Positions 1 to 9,011 of a stretch of 64,000 nucleotides of DNA are shown piece by piece. The notes under the pieces are model-generated. The model was not told the origin of the DNA. It was given only the letters and a program-made list of their open reading frames with translations, and made no database searches. This DNA comes from Variovorax sp. Root411 (GTDB lineage Bacteria; Pseudomonadota; Gammaproteobacteria; Burkholderiales; Burkholderiaceae_C): positions 187,928 to 251,927 of the forward strand of contig NZ_LMDW01000001.1 in assembly GCF_001425205.1 (NCBI RefSeq), given 5' to 3'. Numbering within the stretch: position 1 is the stretch's first letter; every line of letters starts with the position of its first letter. A program made the translations under genes and the position numbers.

Positions 1-1579
1 CGTCGACGAGCTGACCGCGTGTGGTGATGGGGCGGAAGCCGTGCACCTTGCCGCTGGTCGCGAGCTCGGTGGCCCAGGCCTTGAGCTCGTAGTCGCCGGT
101 CACGTCGCCGTCGCTCAGGTAGTAGGTGGCCACGTAGTCGCCGACCCATTGCGCGATGGCGTTCCACACCAGCAGTCCGTCGTCGCGGTACGGGTAGTCG
201 GGCAGCGCCGCCGTGTCGTCCACGCCGCGCGTGCGCAGGTCGTTGGGCAGCATCATGCGGTCCTGGAAGTCGTAGGCCAGCCGGTCGCGGCCGCACGCGC
301 TCTGCAACGTCTCGATGGGCGCGGCGAGGATCACGTCGCCCGTGGTCAGCGGCGCCATGATGATCAGCGTCGCGGCCTCGTTGATGAACATCGCGCCCTC
401 GAGGTGCGGCGACAGCAGCCGGCTCAGCGGATGCGCGGTCGCGAACTGTCGCTGCGTGGCCATCGCGAAGGCCTCCGACATCAGGTGCGTGCGGCCCAGG
501 TGCACGAACATCTCGTGATAGTTGAAGTCCGCCACCTGCACGGCGGTCTTCGCCGATTGCCAGGCCCACCAGGCCTCGGCGTTGGCGGTGTCGTCCACGC
601 GCAGGAAGATCGGGGCGAGGGTCGGGTCCTGTCCGCACTGGATCGCGACCGGCACCAGCGAGCGGCCGGTCTTCGGCCGTGCGAACAGCGCGATGGGCGC
701 ATGGATGTAGCCCGTGCCCGTGAGCGGCTTGGCCTGCGGGCCGGCCGGCGCCATGTCGCCCAGGCCTTCGTAGTCGAGGATGTAGAGGCGGCCCGACGCG
801 GCCGCATCGGCGAGGCTGTCGCCGGCGCCCATCACCTGGTGGTACTGCGCGTCGCTCAACGGGAACTTGGCCGGCAGCGCCGTCGCCCGCTGGATCAGCG
901 TCGGGTTGGGGCCGGCCACGCGCATGGCCGCGAACAGGTCGTTGTCATGCAGCAGCTGCGAGATGGCCGGCTTCTCGATAGTGACGAACAGTGCGTCGTA
1001 CTGCGCCACCGTCTTCGGTCCGTTCAATGCGCCCAGCGGGCCTTGCGAGAGCAGGTCGTGATGGATCTGCCTGAGCTGCGTGCCGATGTCGCCCGCCGTG
1101 CTGGTGAGAGTGGCCAGCAGGTTCAACACCGTCGCGGGCAGCGTGAGCAATCCACCGTTGGCGGCCAGCAACTGGCCGAAGCTGGCCTGCAGCCCTGCGA
1201 GGCGCATGCGCAGGTTGTCGAGCGACTGCAGGCTGCCCGAGGCCAGCGCGCTGGTGGCGAACGAGGCCGCGAAATTGGTGACGGCTTCGACCGCCTTCGA
1301 GAGGGTCGCGAGCTGGTGTTCGAGCGCCGGCAGTTCGCCCGGTGGCACCACCGCGCCCATCGGCACGCCGGCCAGGTTGATGTGCGATTCGGTCCAGAGG
1401 TAGGTCGTCTGACGGCCCACCAGTTCGAGCCGCCGCAGCGTGGCGCTGATCGGGTCGATCTTCTGTGGCAGCGTGGGCTTGGGCACCGGCAAGGCCGCCG
1501 AGGCGGTGGAAGGCCTGCCGGCCAGCAGGCCCAGGCCGCCCGCCGAGGCCGACCATTTGAGGATGTCTCTGCGCTTCAT
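1..1579 (-). CDS. Tat-exported lipoxygenase, C-terminus beyond window
   Basis: Non-heme iron dioxygenase that would insert O2 into polyunsaturated fatty acids. About 526 residues are visible; the C-terminal end, including the last iron ligands, lies outside the window. The protein begins MKRRDILKW and continues with a hydrophobic stretch ending ASA near residue 28, a twin-arginine-like signal, so it is probably exported. The lipoxygenase iron signature is plain: HEMFVHLGRTH at residues 355-365, with His355 and His360 as the usual first ligands, followed by a His-Pro-Leu-rich segment (AHPLSRLLSPHLEGAM). The ATG at 1577-1579 is chosen because it starts the signal peptide. A perfect 20-bp palindrome lies about 60 bp upstream. 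No partner gene is visible. Family assignment is strong; substrate and product regiochemistry cannot be read. Confidence 0.85.
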   Translation of the reverse strand, partial: MKRRDILKWSASAGGLGLLAGRPSTASAALPVPKPTLPQKIDPISATLRRLELVGRQTTYLWTESHINLAGVPMGAVVPPGELPALEHQLATLSKAVEAVTNFAASFATSALASGSLQSLDNLRMRLAGLQASFGQLLAANGGLLTLPATVLNLLATLTSTAGDIGTQLRQIHHDLLSQGPLGALNGPKTVAQYDALFVTIEKPAISQLLHDNDLFAAMRVAGPNPTLIQRATALPAKFPLSDAQYHQVMGAGDSLADAAASGRLYILDYEGLGDMAPAGPQAKPLTGTGYIHAPIALFARPKTGRSLVPVAIQCGQDPTLAPIFLRVDDTANAEAWWAWQSAKTAVQVADFNYHEMFVHLGRTHLMSEAFAMATQRQFATAHPLSRLLSPHLEGAMFINEAATLIIMAPLTTGDVILAAPIETLQSACGRDRLAYDFQDRMMLPNDLRTRGVDDTAALPDYPYRDDGLLVWNAIAQWVGDYVATYYLSDGDVTGDYELKAWATELATSGKVHGFRPITTRGQLVD

Positions 1580-1637
1580 CGGGGCGTTCCCTGTTGTAGT
1601 GAGTCTGCGGGAAGGCCGACGAGGGGCTCGGCCACTG

Positions 1638-1657
1638 AATAGAACGCTCGTTCTATT
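1638..1657. promoter_or_regulatory. 20-bp perfect palindrome, likely repressor operator of the lipoxygenase gene
   Basis: AATAGAACGCTCGTTCTATT is a perfect inverted repeat of two 9-bp arms around CT, 58-78 bp upstream of the lipoxygenase start. The AGAACG-n-CGTTCT form is typical of TetR-family operators, so a TetR repressor is the likely binder (inference). No TetR gene is in the window. Confidence 0.55.
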
Positions 1658-1770
1658 TGGTGGGCGGATTCTGCGGAGGGGCTCTGGCGTTGGCAATGAG
1701 GGTTGGTGCCTAGGCCAGAGGCGCGCTCCCGGTGCTATCGCGGGCGCTGGGGTCCGCAGATCGCGCGGGT

Positions 1771-2670
1771 TCAGGGCTCGTTGCTGATGCCGCTGCTGAC
1801 GTGCCCGGCAGGCACGTGCCGCGAGGCCGCGTCGACGTGGCCGGTCTGGTCGTCGAAGAAGAAGTCGGGCTCGAACTCGCGCAGGAATTCGCCCTTGGGC
1901 AGGCCGCCGAGGAACATGGCCTCGTCGACGCGGATGTTCCACTTCATCAGCGTGCGAATGGCGCGCTCGTGCGCCGGCGCGCTGCGCGCGGTAACGAGCG
2001 CGGTGCGGATGCGCATCTGCGCGTTGCCCGCCATCTGCAGCCGGTGCAGCGCCATCAGCAGCGGCTTGAAAGGGCCTTCGGGCAGCGGCAGGTCGGCCTT
2101 GCTGAGTTCGTGCGCCTGGAAGGCGTCGAGGCCCTCGGCCTGGAACACGCGCTCGGCCTCGTCGGAGAACAGCACCGCATCGCCGTCGAAGGCAATGCGC
2201 ACTTCGTTCGGCCATGCATCGCTGGCCTTCACCGATTCGACCAGCACCCGCGCGGCCGGAAAGCCCGCGATGAGCGCCTCGCGCACGTCCTGCGCGTTGA
2301 CCGAGAGGAACAGATGCGCGCGCAGCGGGCGCAAATAACCGAAGGGCGGGCGGCCCTGCGTGAACACACCGCGCTGCAGCTTGATGTCGGCGGCCGCGCT
2401 CGACTTGAAGATGCGCATGCCCGAGACTGGGTCGTTGCGCGAAAGAATCACCACCTCCACGCGCTGCACGCCGTCTTCGTTGAAGCGCAGCAGCTTGCGG
2501 ATCAGCGAATAGGCGATGCCGGGCGCGGCCGGCACGTCGATGCGGTCGAGCTGCAGCTTCATGTAGCCCTCGTTGTCCCCGGCCTCGAAGATCTTGTTTT
2601 CTTCTTCGAGGTTGAACAGGGCGCGCGAGGAGATCGCGACCACGAGTTTGTCTTCGAGCGTTACGGGCAT
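1771..2670 (-). CDS. cytosolic 5'-nucleotidase (cN-I-like family)
   Basis: A 299-residue soluble protein of the 5'-nucleotidase family related to eukaryotic cytosolic 5'-nucleotidase I, which removes phosphate from nucleoside monophosphates. The family-typical N-terminus VVAISSRALFNLEEEN (about residues 9-24), a central SVNAQDVREAL segment and a C-terminal EPDFFFDDQTGHVDAA segment holding acidic metal-binding residues are visible. There is no signal peptide or membrane segment. It starts 25 bp after the end of gspF on the same strand and could be the last gene of that transcript, although its function is unrelated to secretion. The gap to the lipoxygenase promoter on its other side is about 110 bp and shows no clear terminator. 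Confidence 0.8.
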   Translation of the reverse strand: MPVTLEDKLVVAISSRALFNLEEENKIFEAGDNEGYMKLQLDRIDVPAAPGIAYSLIRKLLRFNEDGVQRVEVVILSRNDPVSGMRIFKSSAAADIKLQRGVFTQGRPPFGYLRPLRAHLFLSVNAQDVREALIAGFPAARVLVESVKASDAWPNEVRIAFDGDAVLFSDEAERVFQAEGLDAFQAHELSKADLPLPEGPFKPLLMALHRLQMAGNAQMRIRTALVTARSAPAHERAIRTLMKWNIRVDEAMFLGGLPKGEFLREFEPDFFFDDQTGHVDAASRHVPAGHVSSGISNEP

Positions 2671-2695
2671 GGTGCGTCCTGCTTGGCGGCCGTCG

Positions 2696-3934
2696 TCACT
2701 TGACGAACTGGTTGAGCTGGATGATCGGCAGCATCACGGCCAGCACGATCAGCATCACCACGCCGCCCATCGCCACGATCAGCAGCGGCTCCAGTATGGT
2801 GGCCAGGTGCATCGCGCGGCGCTGCACTTCGGCGCCGAGCTGGTTGGCCGCGCGCTGCAGCATCAGCGGCAGGGTGCCGGTCTGCTCGCCGAGGCGCGCG
2901 AACATCGACACGAGGCCGGGGAAGCGCTTCTTCTGCGCCAGCGCCGAGGCGAGCGGCGCGCCCTCGCGCACCAGCACCAGCGCGTCGAGCGCGTCGGCGC
3001 GCATCGCGCGGTTGCCCAGCGTTTCGGAAGCCGCCTGCAGCGCGCGCAGGATTGGCACGCCGGCGGTGGCCAGCATGGCGAGCGTGCTGGCGAAGCGCGC
3101 CGCGTTGTAGCCGCGCGCGAGCTTGCCGACCAGCGGCAGCTTGAGCCAGGCCGCATCGAATTTCAGGCGGAAGGCTTCCTGCGCCAGCGCCAGTCGCACA
3201 CCGACAGCCGCGAGCACCACGGCGCCCAGCATCCACCAGCCGTAGTTGCGCACGCCCGCGCTCAGCGACAGCATCACGGTGGTGAGAAAGGGCAGCGAGC
3301 GCTTGGTGCCCGCGAACACCTGCGCCACCTGCGGCACCACGTAGCTCACGAGGAAGATCACGATCACGATCGCCACCAGCGTGACGATGGCCGGGTACAG
3401 CGCCGCGCCGATCAGCTTCTGCTGCAGCGCCTGCCGCTCTTCGAGATCGTCGGCAAGGCGGTCGAGCACGAGTCCGAGGTTGCCGCTCTGCTCGCCGGCA
3501 CCGATCACAGCGGTGTAGATGGGCGAGAACTCGCGCGCGTGCGCCGACAGCGCGCGCGCGAAGGGCGAGCCCGCGTTGACTTCGGCACGCAGCGAGGCGA
3601 CGAGATTGCGTTGCGGTTCCGACTCCGCCTCGTCGGTGAGCGCAGTCAGCGCGCGTTCCAGCGGCAGACCCGACGAAACCAAGCCCGCGAGCTGGCGCGT
3701 CCATACCGCGAGGCCGGTGGAATTGAAGACGCGCTTGCCGCCGCCGAGCCAGCGGCCAAGGCCGCTGCGCTGGCCGCTGCCGTTGGCGTGGTCGCTGCCG
3801 ACCGGCTTGACCGACAGCGGAATGAGCGCCTGCGCCCGCAGCAGGCTGCGCGCGCTGCGGGCGGTGTCGGCCTCGAGCACGCCTTCGCGCGACTGGCCGC
3901 TGGCGTCGATGGCTTCGAAGGAATAGGCGGGCAT
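2696..3934 (-). CDS. gspF: type II secretion inner-membrane platform protein GspF
   Basis: 412-residue polytopic inner-membrane protein that forms the assembly platform of the type II secretion system with GspC, L and M. It begins MPAYSFEAIDASGQ, the normal GspF/PilC N-terminus, and has two repeated cytoplasmic T2SSF domains (roughly residues 75-195 and 275-400). Membrane segments are near 175-200 (IVTLVAIVIVIFLVSYVV), 225-245 and at the C-terminus (VAMGGVVMLIVLAVMLP). Length matches the family. It starts 14 bp after the gspE stop and is the last secretion gene of the minus-strand operon. ATG 3932-3934 is chosen because the conserved N-terminus begins there; the same reading frame stays open further upstream but encodes nothing GspF-like. 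Confidence 0.95.
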   Translation of the reverse strand: MPAYSFEAIDASGQSREGVLEADTARSARSLLRAQALIPLSVKPVGSDHANGSGQRSGLGRWLGGGKRVFNSTGLAVWTRQLAGLVSSGLPLERALTALTDEAESEPQRNLVASLRAEVNAGSPFARALSAHAREFSPIYTAVIGAGEQSGNLGLVLDRLADDLEERQALQQKLIGAALYPAIVTLVAIVIVIFLVSYVVPQVAQVFAGTKRSLPFLTTVMLSLSAGVRNYGWWMLGAVVLAAVGVRLALAQEAFRLKFDAAWLKLPLVGKLARGYNAARFASTLAMLATAGVPILRALQAASETLGNRAMRADALDALVLVREGAPLASALAQKKRFPGLVSMFARLGEQTGTLPLMLQRAANQLGAEVQRRAMHLATILEPLLIVAMGGVVMLIVLAVMLPIIQLNQFVK

Positions 3935-3948
3935 GGCGGAACGGGAGC

Positions 3949-5340
3949 CTAGTCCCGCGTGACGCGCAGCAGCTCGGCGCGCGAGGTGACGCCGGCCTGC
4001 ACCAGCCGCTCCCCGTCTTCGCGCATCAGGCGCAGCCCGCCGCGTGCGCCGGCCTGCAGCAGTTCGCTTTCGGCTGCCTTGCTGTGGATGAGGCCCTGCA
4101 CCGTCTCGTCGGCCACCAGCAGTTCGAAGATGCCGGTGCGGCCTTGGTAACCCGTCTGGCCGCACGCCTCGCAGCCCGCGCCGGCGCATACCGCGCAGAC
4201 CTTGCGCACGAGGCGCTGCGCGAGCACGCCGAGCAGCGACGAGCTCAGCAGGAAGGGCTCCACGCCCATGTCGGTGAGCCGTGTGACGGCGCTGACCGAG
4301 TCGTTGGTGTGCAGCGTGGCGAGCACGAGGTGACCGGTCAGCGAGGCCTGGATGGCAATCTGCGCGGTCTCGAAGTCGCGGATCTCGCCGATCATGATCA
4401 CGTCCGGATCCTGCCGCAGGATGGCGCGCAGGGCCTTGGCGAAGGTGAGCTCGATCTTGGCGTTGATCTGCGTCTGGCCCACGCCCGGCAACTCGTACTC
4501 GATGGGGTCTTCCACCGTCATGATGTTGCTGCGGCTCGCGTCGAGCCGGGCCAGCGCGGCGTACAGCGTGGTGGTCTTGCCCGAGCCCGTGGGCCCGGTC
4601 ACGAGGATGATGCCGTGCGGCTGCGCAATGAGCTTCTCGAAGCGCGCGAGCGTGTCGCCCTGCATGCCCACCGATTCGAGCGTGAGCTTCGATTCGCTCT
4701 TGTCCAGCAGGCGCAGCACCGCGCGCTCGCCGTGCGCACTGGGCAGCGTCGACACCCGCACGTCGACCGCGCGCGTGCCGATGCGCAGCGAGATGCGTCC
4801 GTCCTGCGGCAGCCGCTTCTCGGAGATGTCGAGGTCGGCCATGATCTTCAGGCGCGAGATCAGCGCGGCGTGCAGCGCGCGGTTGGGCTGCACCACCTCG
4901 CGCAGCGTGCCGTCGATGCGAAAGCGCACGGAAGACGTGCGCTCGTAGGGCTCGATGTGGATGTCGCTGGCGCCGTCGCGCGCGGCCTGCGTGAGCAGCG
5001 CGTTCAGCATGCGGATGATGGGCGCGTCGCCCGCGCTCTCCAGCAGGTCTTCGACCGCCGGCAACTCCTGCATCATGCGCGAGAGGTCGGCGTCGCTCTG
5101 CACCTCGCTCACCACCGCGGCGGCACTCGATTCGCCCTGCGCATAGGCCGCGCTGATGCGCTGCGCCAGCGGGCCGTCGGCCAGCACCTCGAAGGCCTGC
5201 ACGCCGTACTTGCGCGACACCTCGCCGACCGCGCTGCGCGCCGGGTGGCTCGACATCCACAGCGTGTAGCGGCCGTCGTCGGACTCCTCGAGCAGCAGTT
5301 GCTGGGTGCGCGCGAACGCGTAGGGAAGCGGATAGCGCAT
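3949..5340 (-). CDS. gspE: type II secretion ATPase GspE
   Basis: 463-residue cytoplasmic ATPase that powers pseudopilus assembly. Visible parts are an N-terminal domain that would contact GspL (about 1-100), Walker A GPTGSGKTT at 249-257 with Lys255, an Asp-box region following it (MTVEDPIEYELPGVGQTQ), Walker B DPDVIMIGEIRD, the His box (TGHLVLATLHTNDS) and a tetracysteine zinc site (VCAVCAGAGCEACGQTGYQGR) near 390-410, all in the normal GspE order. The start MRYPLPYAF is 5 bp from the gspD stop, so translation is probably coupled. The open frame extends into gspD territory, but only the segment from 5340 resembles GspE. Confidence 0.95.
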   Translation of the reverse strand: MRYPLPYAFARTQQLLLEESDDGRYTLWMSSHPARSAVGEVSRKYGVQAFEVLADGPLAQRISAAYAQGESSAAAVVSEVQSDADLSRMMQELPAVEDLLESAGDAPIIRMLNALLTQAARDGASDIHIEPYERTSSVRFRIDGTLREVVQPNRALHAALISRLKIMADLDISEKRLPQDGRISLRIGTRAVDVRVSTLPSAHGERAVLRLLDKSESKLTLESVGMQGDTLARFEKLIAQPHGIILVTGPTGSGKTTTLYAALARLDASRSNIMTVEDPIEYELPGVGQTQINAKIELTFAKALRAILRQDPDVIMIGEIRDFETAQIAIQASLTGHLVLATLHTNDSVSAVTRLTDMGVEPFLLSSSLLGVLAQRLVRKVCAVCAGAGCEACGQTGYQGRTGIFELLVADETVQGLIHSKAAESELLQAGARGGLRLMREDGERLVQAGVTSRAELLRVTRD

Positions 5341-5345
5341 GGAGG

Positions 5346-7640
5346 TCAAGGCATTTCGCGCGAGCTGACCGGGTCGGCCGTCGGCGGCAGGGCGCCGCGC
5401 AGCGGGCTCGGTGCCAGCTTGCGGTTGTCGGAGAGCGGCTGCGGCGGCGGAATGAGCTGCGTGCCTTCCATGCGGGTGCTGCCGCTGCCGCGGTTGCTCG
5501 AGCGCTGCAGCGCGGAGTCGGGCAGCACCGGCGCAGAGTCCACCCCGCGCAGCATGATGTTGTCGGTGTTTGGCTGCGTCTGCAGCTGCTGGCCGCGGAT
5601 CTCGTCGTAGCGGTCGTAGGCGAAGGCCTCGGACGAAGCGCCGTCGCGCATCACCGCGGGGCGCAGGAACATCATGAGATTGCTCTTGCTGCGCGTGCGG
5701 TTCTCGTTCTTGAACAGGTTGCCGAGCACCGGGATGTCGCCGGCCAGCGGCACCTTCTCGATGTTGTTGTTGTAGGTGTCCGAGAGCAGGCCGCCCAGCA
5801 TGACGAGGCCCCCGTCTTCCACCAGCACGCTGGACTCGATCGAGCGCTTGTTGGTGGTCGGGCCGTTGGGGTTGCTCAGCGAGTTCTGGTCGACGGTCGA
5901 GGTCTCCTGGAAGATCGTCATCCGCACCGTGCCGTTCTCGTTGATGGTCGGGCGCACGCGCAGGGTGAGGCCGACGTCCTTGCGCTCGACGGTGGTGAAC
6001 GGGTTCACGCCCACCGAGCCCGAGGTGCTGGCATACGAGCCGGTGGGGAACGGCACGTTCTGGCCGATGATGATCTTGGCCTCTTCGTTGTCCAGCGTCA
6101 GCAGGTTGGGCGTGGAGAGCACGTTGGCGTCGCCGTCGCTGTTGAAGAAGTTCGCGATCGCGCCCAGGATGTACTGGCCGCCGATCTTGCCGGCGATGCC
6201 GAGGTTCAGCCCCGGCTGGATCGACGTTGCCAGGCCCGCGGCATTGCGGGTGGCCAGCGCCTGGGTCAGCGCCAGGATGTTCGTCTTGTTCAGGCTGGAA
6301 TTGGTGCCGATGACCGCGTTGTTGCCCAGCGCGCTCTGCCACTGCACGCCGAAGTTCGCGGCCTTGTTGGCGCTGACCTCGACGATGAGCGCCTCGATCA
6401 TGACCTGGGCGCGGCGCCCGTCGAGCCGGTCGATCACCGCGCGCATCTGGCGGTATTGCGGCTCGGGCGCCGTGATGATCAGCGAGTTGGTCGACGGGTC
6501 GGCCTGGATCTGGCCGCCGGTGGAGGGCTGGTTGGCGTTGTTGAGCGGGGCGCTGGCTGCGGCCGAACTGCCGCCCTGGCTGTTGTTCAAGTTCACCTGC
6601 ATGGCCTGCGGCGCGCTCTGCTGCGGCACGGCACCGCCGCCCGCGGCGCCGGCCACGCCCGGCGTGGTGTTCTGCTGGTTCGCCGCCATCGCGGCGCGCA
6701 GCGTGGCTGCGAGGCGCACCGCGTCCGCGTTCTTCAGGTAGACCACGTAGATGTTGCCGGCCGCGCCATTGCTGCTTTCGGTCGGCGCACGGTCGAGCTT
6801 CTCGACCAGCGTGCGCACCAGCGCCACGCGCGCCGGATTGGCCGCGCGCAGGATCAGCGAGTTGCTGCGCGGATCGGCCATGAGGGTGGTGCGGAACGAT
6901 GCATCCACCGCCCCGGGTGCGGCACCGGCCGGGGCGCCGGCACTGCCGCCGTCGACCAGCCGTTGCACCAGCGGCACCATGTCGGTGGCCACCGAGTGCT
7001 TGAGCTGGATGACTTCGATGTCGGACGCGTTCGGCACGTCGAGCGACGCGATGATGCGCGCCAGCCGGCGCATGTTGTCGGCGTAATCGGTGATCACGAG
7101 CGAGTTGTTGCCCGGGTTCACGTTGATGGTGTTGTTCGGCGGAATCAACGGTCGCAGCACCGGCAGCAGGCTGTTCGGCGATTCGTAGTTGAGCCGGAAG
7201 ATCTGCGTGACGATCTGGTTGCTGCCGCTCGACGCGGTGGCGCTGATGGAGGTGTTGACGGTGCTGCTCTGCAGCTTGGCATCGGCCTCGGGCACCACCT
7301 TGTAGAGGCCGTCGGCCTCGACCACCGCGAAGCCCTGCAGCCGCAGTGCCGAGGCGAACTGGTTGAAGGCGGCGGCCGGCTGGATGGCGCGGTCGGTGAC
7401 GAGGTTCATCGTGCCCTTGACGCGGGGGTCGACCACCACGTCGCGGCCCGTGACCACCGCCATGGTGCGGGCCACGGCTTCGATGTCGGCGTTGGCGAAG
7501 TTCAGCGTGATCGGTTCGCCGCGGCGCGGTGCATCGCCGGTCTGTGCGAACGCGACGGGCGCGCCCTGCAGGAGCGAGGCGGCGATCAGCACGCGCACGG
7601 CGAGTGCAACGGTGCCGGTCGAAAACAGTGGCTTCATCAT
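5346..7640 (-). CDS. gspD: type II secretion outer-membrane secretin GspD
   Basis: 764-residue secretin that forms the outer-membrane channel. A Sec signal peptide covers about residues 1-33 (ends VAFAQ). Then come the N0 domain (ITLNFANADIEAVARTMA), repeated N1-N3 KH-like domains including NSLVITDYADNMRRLARII and SNSLILRAANPARVALV, a low-complexity Gly/Ala/Gln linker around residues 330-390, and the secretin core (about 440-680) with VPFPTGSY, the VGLTLRVRPTINENG strand and GGLVMLGGLLSDT. The tail after residue 690 is proline-rich and may bind a pilotin (inference). Two adjacent ATGs exist (7638-7640 and 7635-7637). The gene lies 5 bp after gspN and 5 bp before gspE. Confidence 0.95.
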   Translation of the reverse strand: MMKPLFSTGTVALAVRVLIAASLLQGAPVAFAQTGDAPRRGEPITLNFANADIEAVARTMAVVTGRDVVVDPRVKGTMNLVTDRAIQPAAAFNQFASALRLQGFAVVEADGLYKVVPEADAKLQSSTVNTSISATASSGSNQIVTQIFRLNYESPNSLLPVLRPLIPPNNTINVNPGNNSLVITDYADNMRRLARIIASLDVPNASDIEVIQLKHSVATDMVPLVQRLVDGGSAGAPAGAAPGAVDASFRTTLMADPRSNSLILRAANPARVALVRTLVEKLDRAPTESSNGAAGNIYVVYLKNADAVRLAATLRAAMAANQQNTTPGVAGAAGGGAVPQQSAPQAMQVNLNNSQGGSSAAASAPLNNANQPSTGGQIQADPSTNSLIITAPEPQYRQMRAVIDRLDGRRAQVMIEALIVEVSANKAANFGVQWQSALGNNAVIGTNSSLNKTNILALTQALATRNAAGLATSIQPGLNLGIAGKIGGQYILGAIANFFNSDGDANVLSTPNLLTLDNEEAKIIIGQNVPFPTGSYASTSGSVGVNPFTTVERKDVGLTLRVRPTINENGTVRMTIFQETSTVDQNSLSNPNGPTTNKRSIESSVLVEDGGLVMLGGLLSDTYNNNIEKVPLAGDIPVLGNLFKNENRTRSKSNLMMFLRPAVMRDGASSEAFAYDRYDEIRGQQLQTQPNTDNIMLRGVDSAPVLPDSALQRSSNRGSGSTRMEGTQLIPPPQPLSDNRKLAPSPLRGALPPTADPVSSREMP

Positions 7641-7645
7641 GAGGG

Positions 7646-8446
7646 TCAACCCAGGGTGATGATCGAACGCGCGTTGACGCGCCGTCCGATGATGTTCAAC
7701 AAATTGGAAAGCGCGTCTTCGCGGCCGGGCGCGGCACTGGCTTCGCCATTGAAGCGGAAGGAGGTGCCGTTCCAGCTGCCGCTGCCGTTCAGTTCGAGGC
7801 TGCCCTCGCGCGTGCTCAGCAGCAGCGTGGGACGGGGGCCGCCTTCGAGCGTGAGCCGGTAGCTGCCCATCGGCCGCAGGGTCGACAGGCTGGAGGAAAC
7901 GTCGGTCGCGTCGAGCGTGGCCTGCCCGGCGATGCGCAGCGCCGGGCCGTCCCACAGCATCGAGAAGGCCTTGGTGGAGAGATCGAGCGCACCTTCGAGC
8001 TTGAGCGTGTTCCAGGGTGCACCCAGGCCGGTGAGCAGGGTGGCGGGCCAGCGCGAGCGGCTGTCCTGCCATGTGAGCTGCATGCCCCCGGCGCGCGGGC
8101 TGGCCTTGAGTTCGAGCGGCTGCTCGGCGCAGCAGGGCAGCTCGAGCCTGGCGGAAATGCCGCTCCAGCCCGGGCGCATGCGCCAGTGCAGCAGGCCGGG
8201 CAGCGACACCGCCTGGGTGCCGCCGGCGCCGCTGGCGAGCACCACCGCGGCCGTGCCGTTCCAGACGGTGCCGCGCGGGTTGGCCAGCACGAGGCGGCCA
8301 TGGCTCCAGTTCGACAGCGCCGCCGAGAGCCAGCGCGCCGGCGCGAACAGCGCCACCGCCAGCAGCGTGCCGATGGCGAGGCCGAACAGGGCCCAGCGCC
8401 AGCCGCGGCGCGGCCGGGGTTCGGAGATCGGAGGGCGGGTCAGCAT
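7646..8446 (-). CDS. gspN: type II secretion protein GspN
   Basis: 266-residue accessory inner-membrane protein of the type II secretion apparatus. It has one N-terminal transmembrane segment (WALFGLAIGTLLAVALFAP, about 18-38) followed by a periplasmic beta-rich domain with the GspN-like pattern ANPRGTVWNGTAAV near residue 60 and GSGSWNGTSFRFNG near 220. GspN is dispensable in many systems and absent from some. The ATG at 8444-8446 is preferred; an in-frame extension upstream encodes an arginine-rich stretch unlike the family. It follows gspM by 19 bp and precedes gspD by 5 bp. Confidence 0.88.
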   Translation of the reverse strand: MLTRPPISEPRPRRGWRWALFGLAIGTLLAVALFAPARWLSAALSNWSHGRLVLANPRGTVWNGTAAVVLASGAGGTQAVSLPGLLHWRMRPGWSGISARLELPCCAEQPLELKASPRAGGMQLTWQDSRSRWPATLLTGLGAPWNTLKLEGALDLSTKAFSMLWDGPALRIAGQATLDATDVSSSLSTLRPMGSYRLTLEGGPRPTLLLSTREGSLELNGSGSWNGTSFRFNGEASAAPGREDALSNLLNIIGRRVNARSIITLG

Positions 8447-8465
8447 GCGGGCTTGCTGCTGCTGG

Positions 8466-9011
8466 TCATCGCGCCGCGGGCAGCGCCATGACGATGGTGC
8501 CGTCCCAGCGGACCTGCGGCGTCTTCGGCGCATCCTTGCCGCTGGAAGGCGGCGGTGGCGCGGCGGCCGGTGCGCGCGTCAGGTGGACTTCGCGCGGCAC
8601 CGCATGCGCGTTGCCGCGGGCCTGGCCGAGCCATTGGGCGACGCTGGCCGCGGGCGCCGCGCGCAGCGAGACGGTGGCGGCGCCGTCGCCGCCGGCCGTC
8701 ATGAGCTGCGCGTTGCCGGCGCCGAGGCTGTCGCGCACCGAGGCCTCGAGCGCGCGCAGCGCGTCGTCGCGGTTCAGGCGCGGTTGCGACTGCAGCGCCT
8801 TCGCGCGGTTCTGCAGGGTGGCCATCTGCTGCAGCTGCGCGTCGAGCTGCGCGTGTTCAGCCGGCGCCGCGGCCAGCGTGCGCAGCGCAGGCGCGAGCGC
8901 GATCCACCAAAGCAAGGCCAGCGCCACCAGCGCAGTGGCGGCGATGACCATGCGGCGCTCGCGCGTTTCGAGGGTGGCCCATCGGGCCTTGAGCTGTTCG
9001 CTGAAATTCAT
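8466..9011 (-). CDS. gspM: type II secretion inner-membrane protein GspM
   Basis: 181-residue bitopic protein that pairs with GspL in the inner-membrane platform. It has a short cytoplasmic N-terminus (LKARWATLETRERRM), one membrane segment at about 21-40 (VIAATALVALALLWWIALAP), a periplasmic coiled-coil-like stretch (LDAQLQQMATLQNRAKALQ) and a ferredoxin-like domain. The start ATG overlaps the gspL stop as ATGA, which fixes the start and indicates translational coupling. The C-terminal proline-rich segment (about 148-160) precedes a last beta strand. Length is normal for GspM. Confidence 0.9.
   Translation of the reverse strand: MNFSEQLKARWATLETRERRMVIAATALVALALLWWIALAPALRTLAAAPAEHAQLDAQLQQMATLQNRAKALQSQPRLNRDDALRALEASVRDSLGAGNAQLMTAGGDGAATVSLRAAPAASVAQWLGQARGNAHAVPREVHLTRAPAAAPPPPSSGKDAPKTPQVRWDGTIVMALPAAR

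Noticed and set aside
41..1642. 533-codon plus-strand open frame over the lipoxygenase
   Set aside because: The minus strand carries a lipoxygenase iron signature and a signal peptide; the plus frame is low-complexity.
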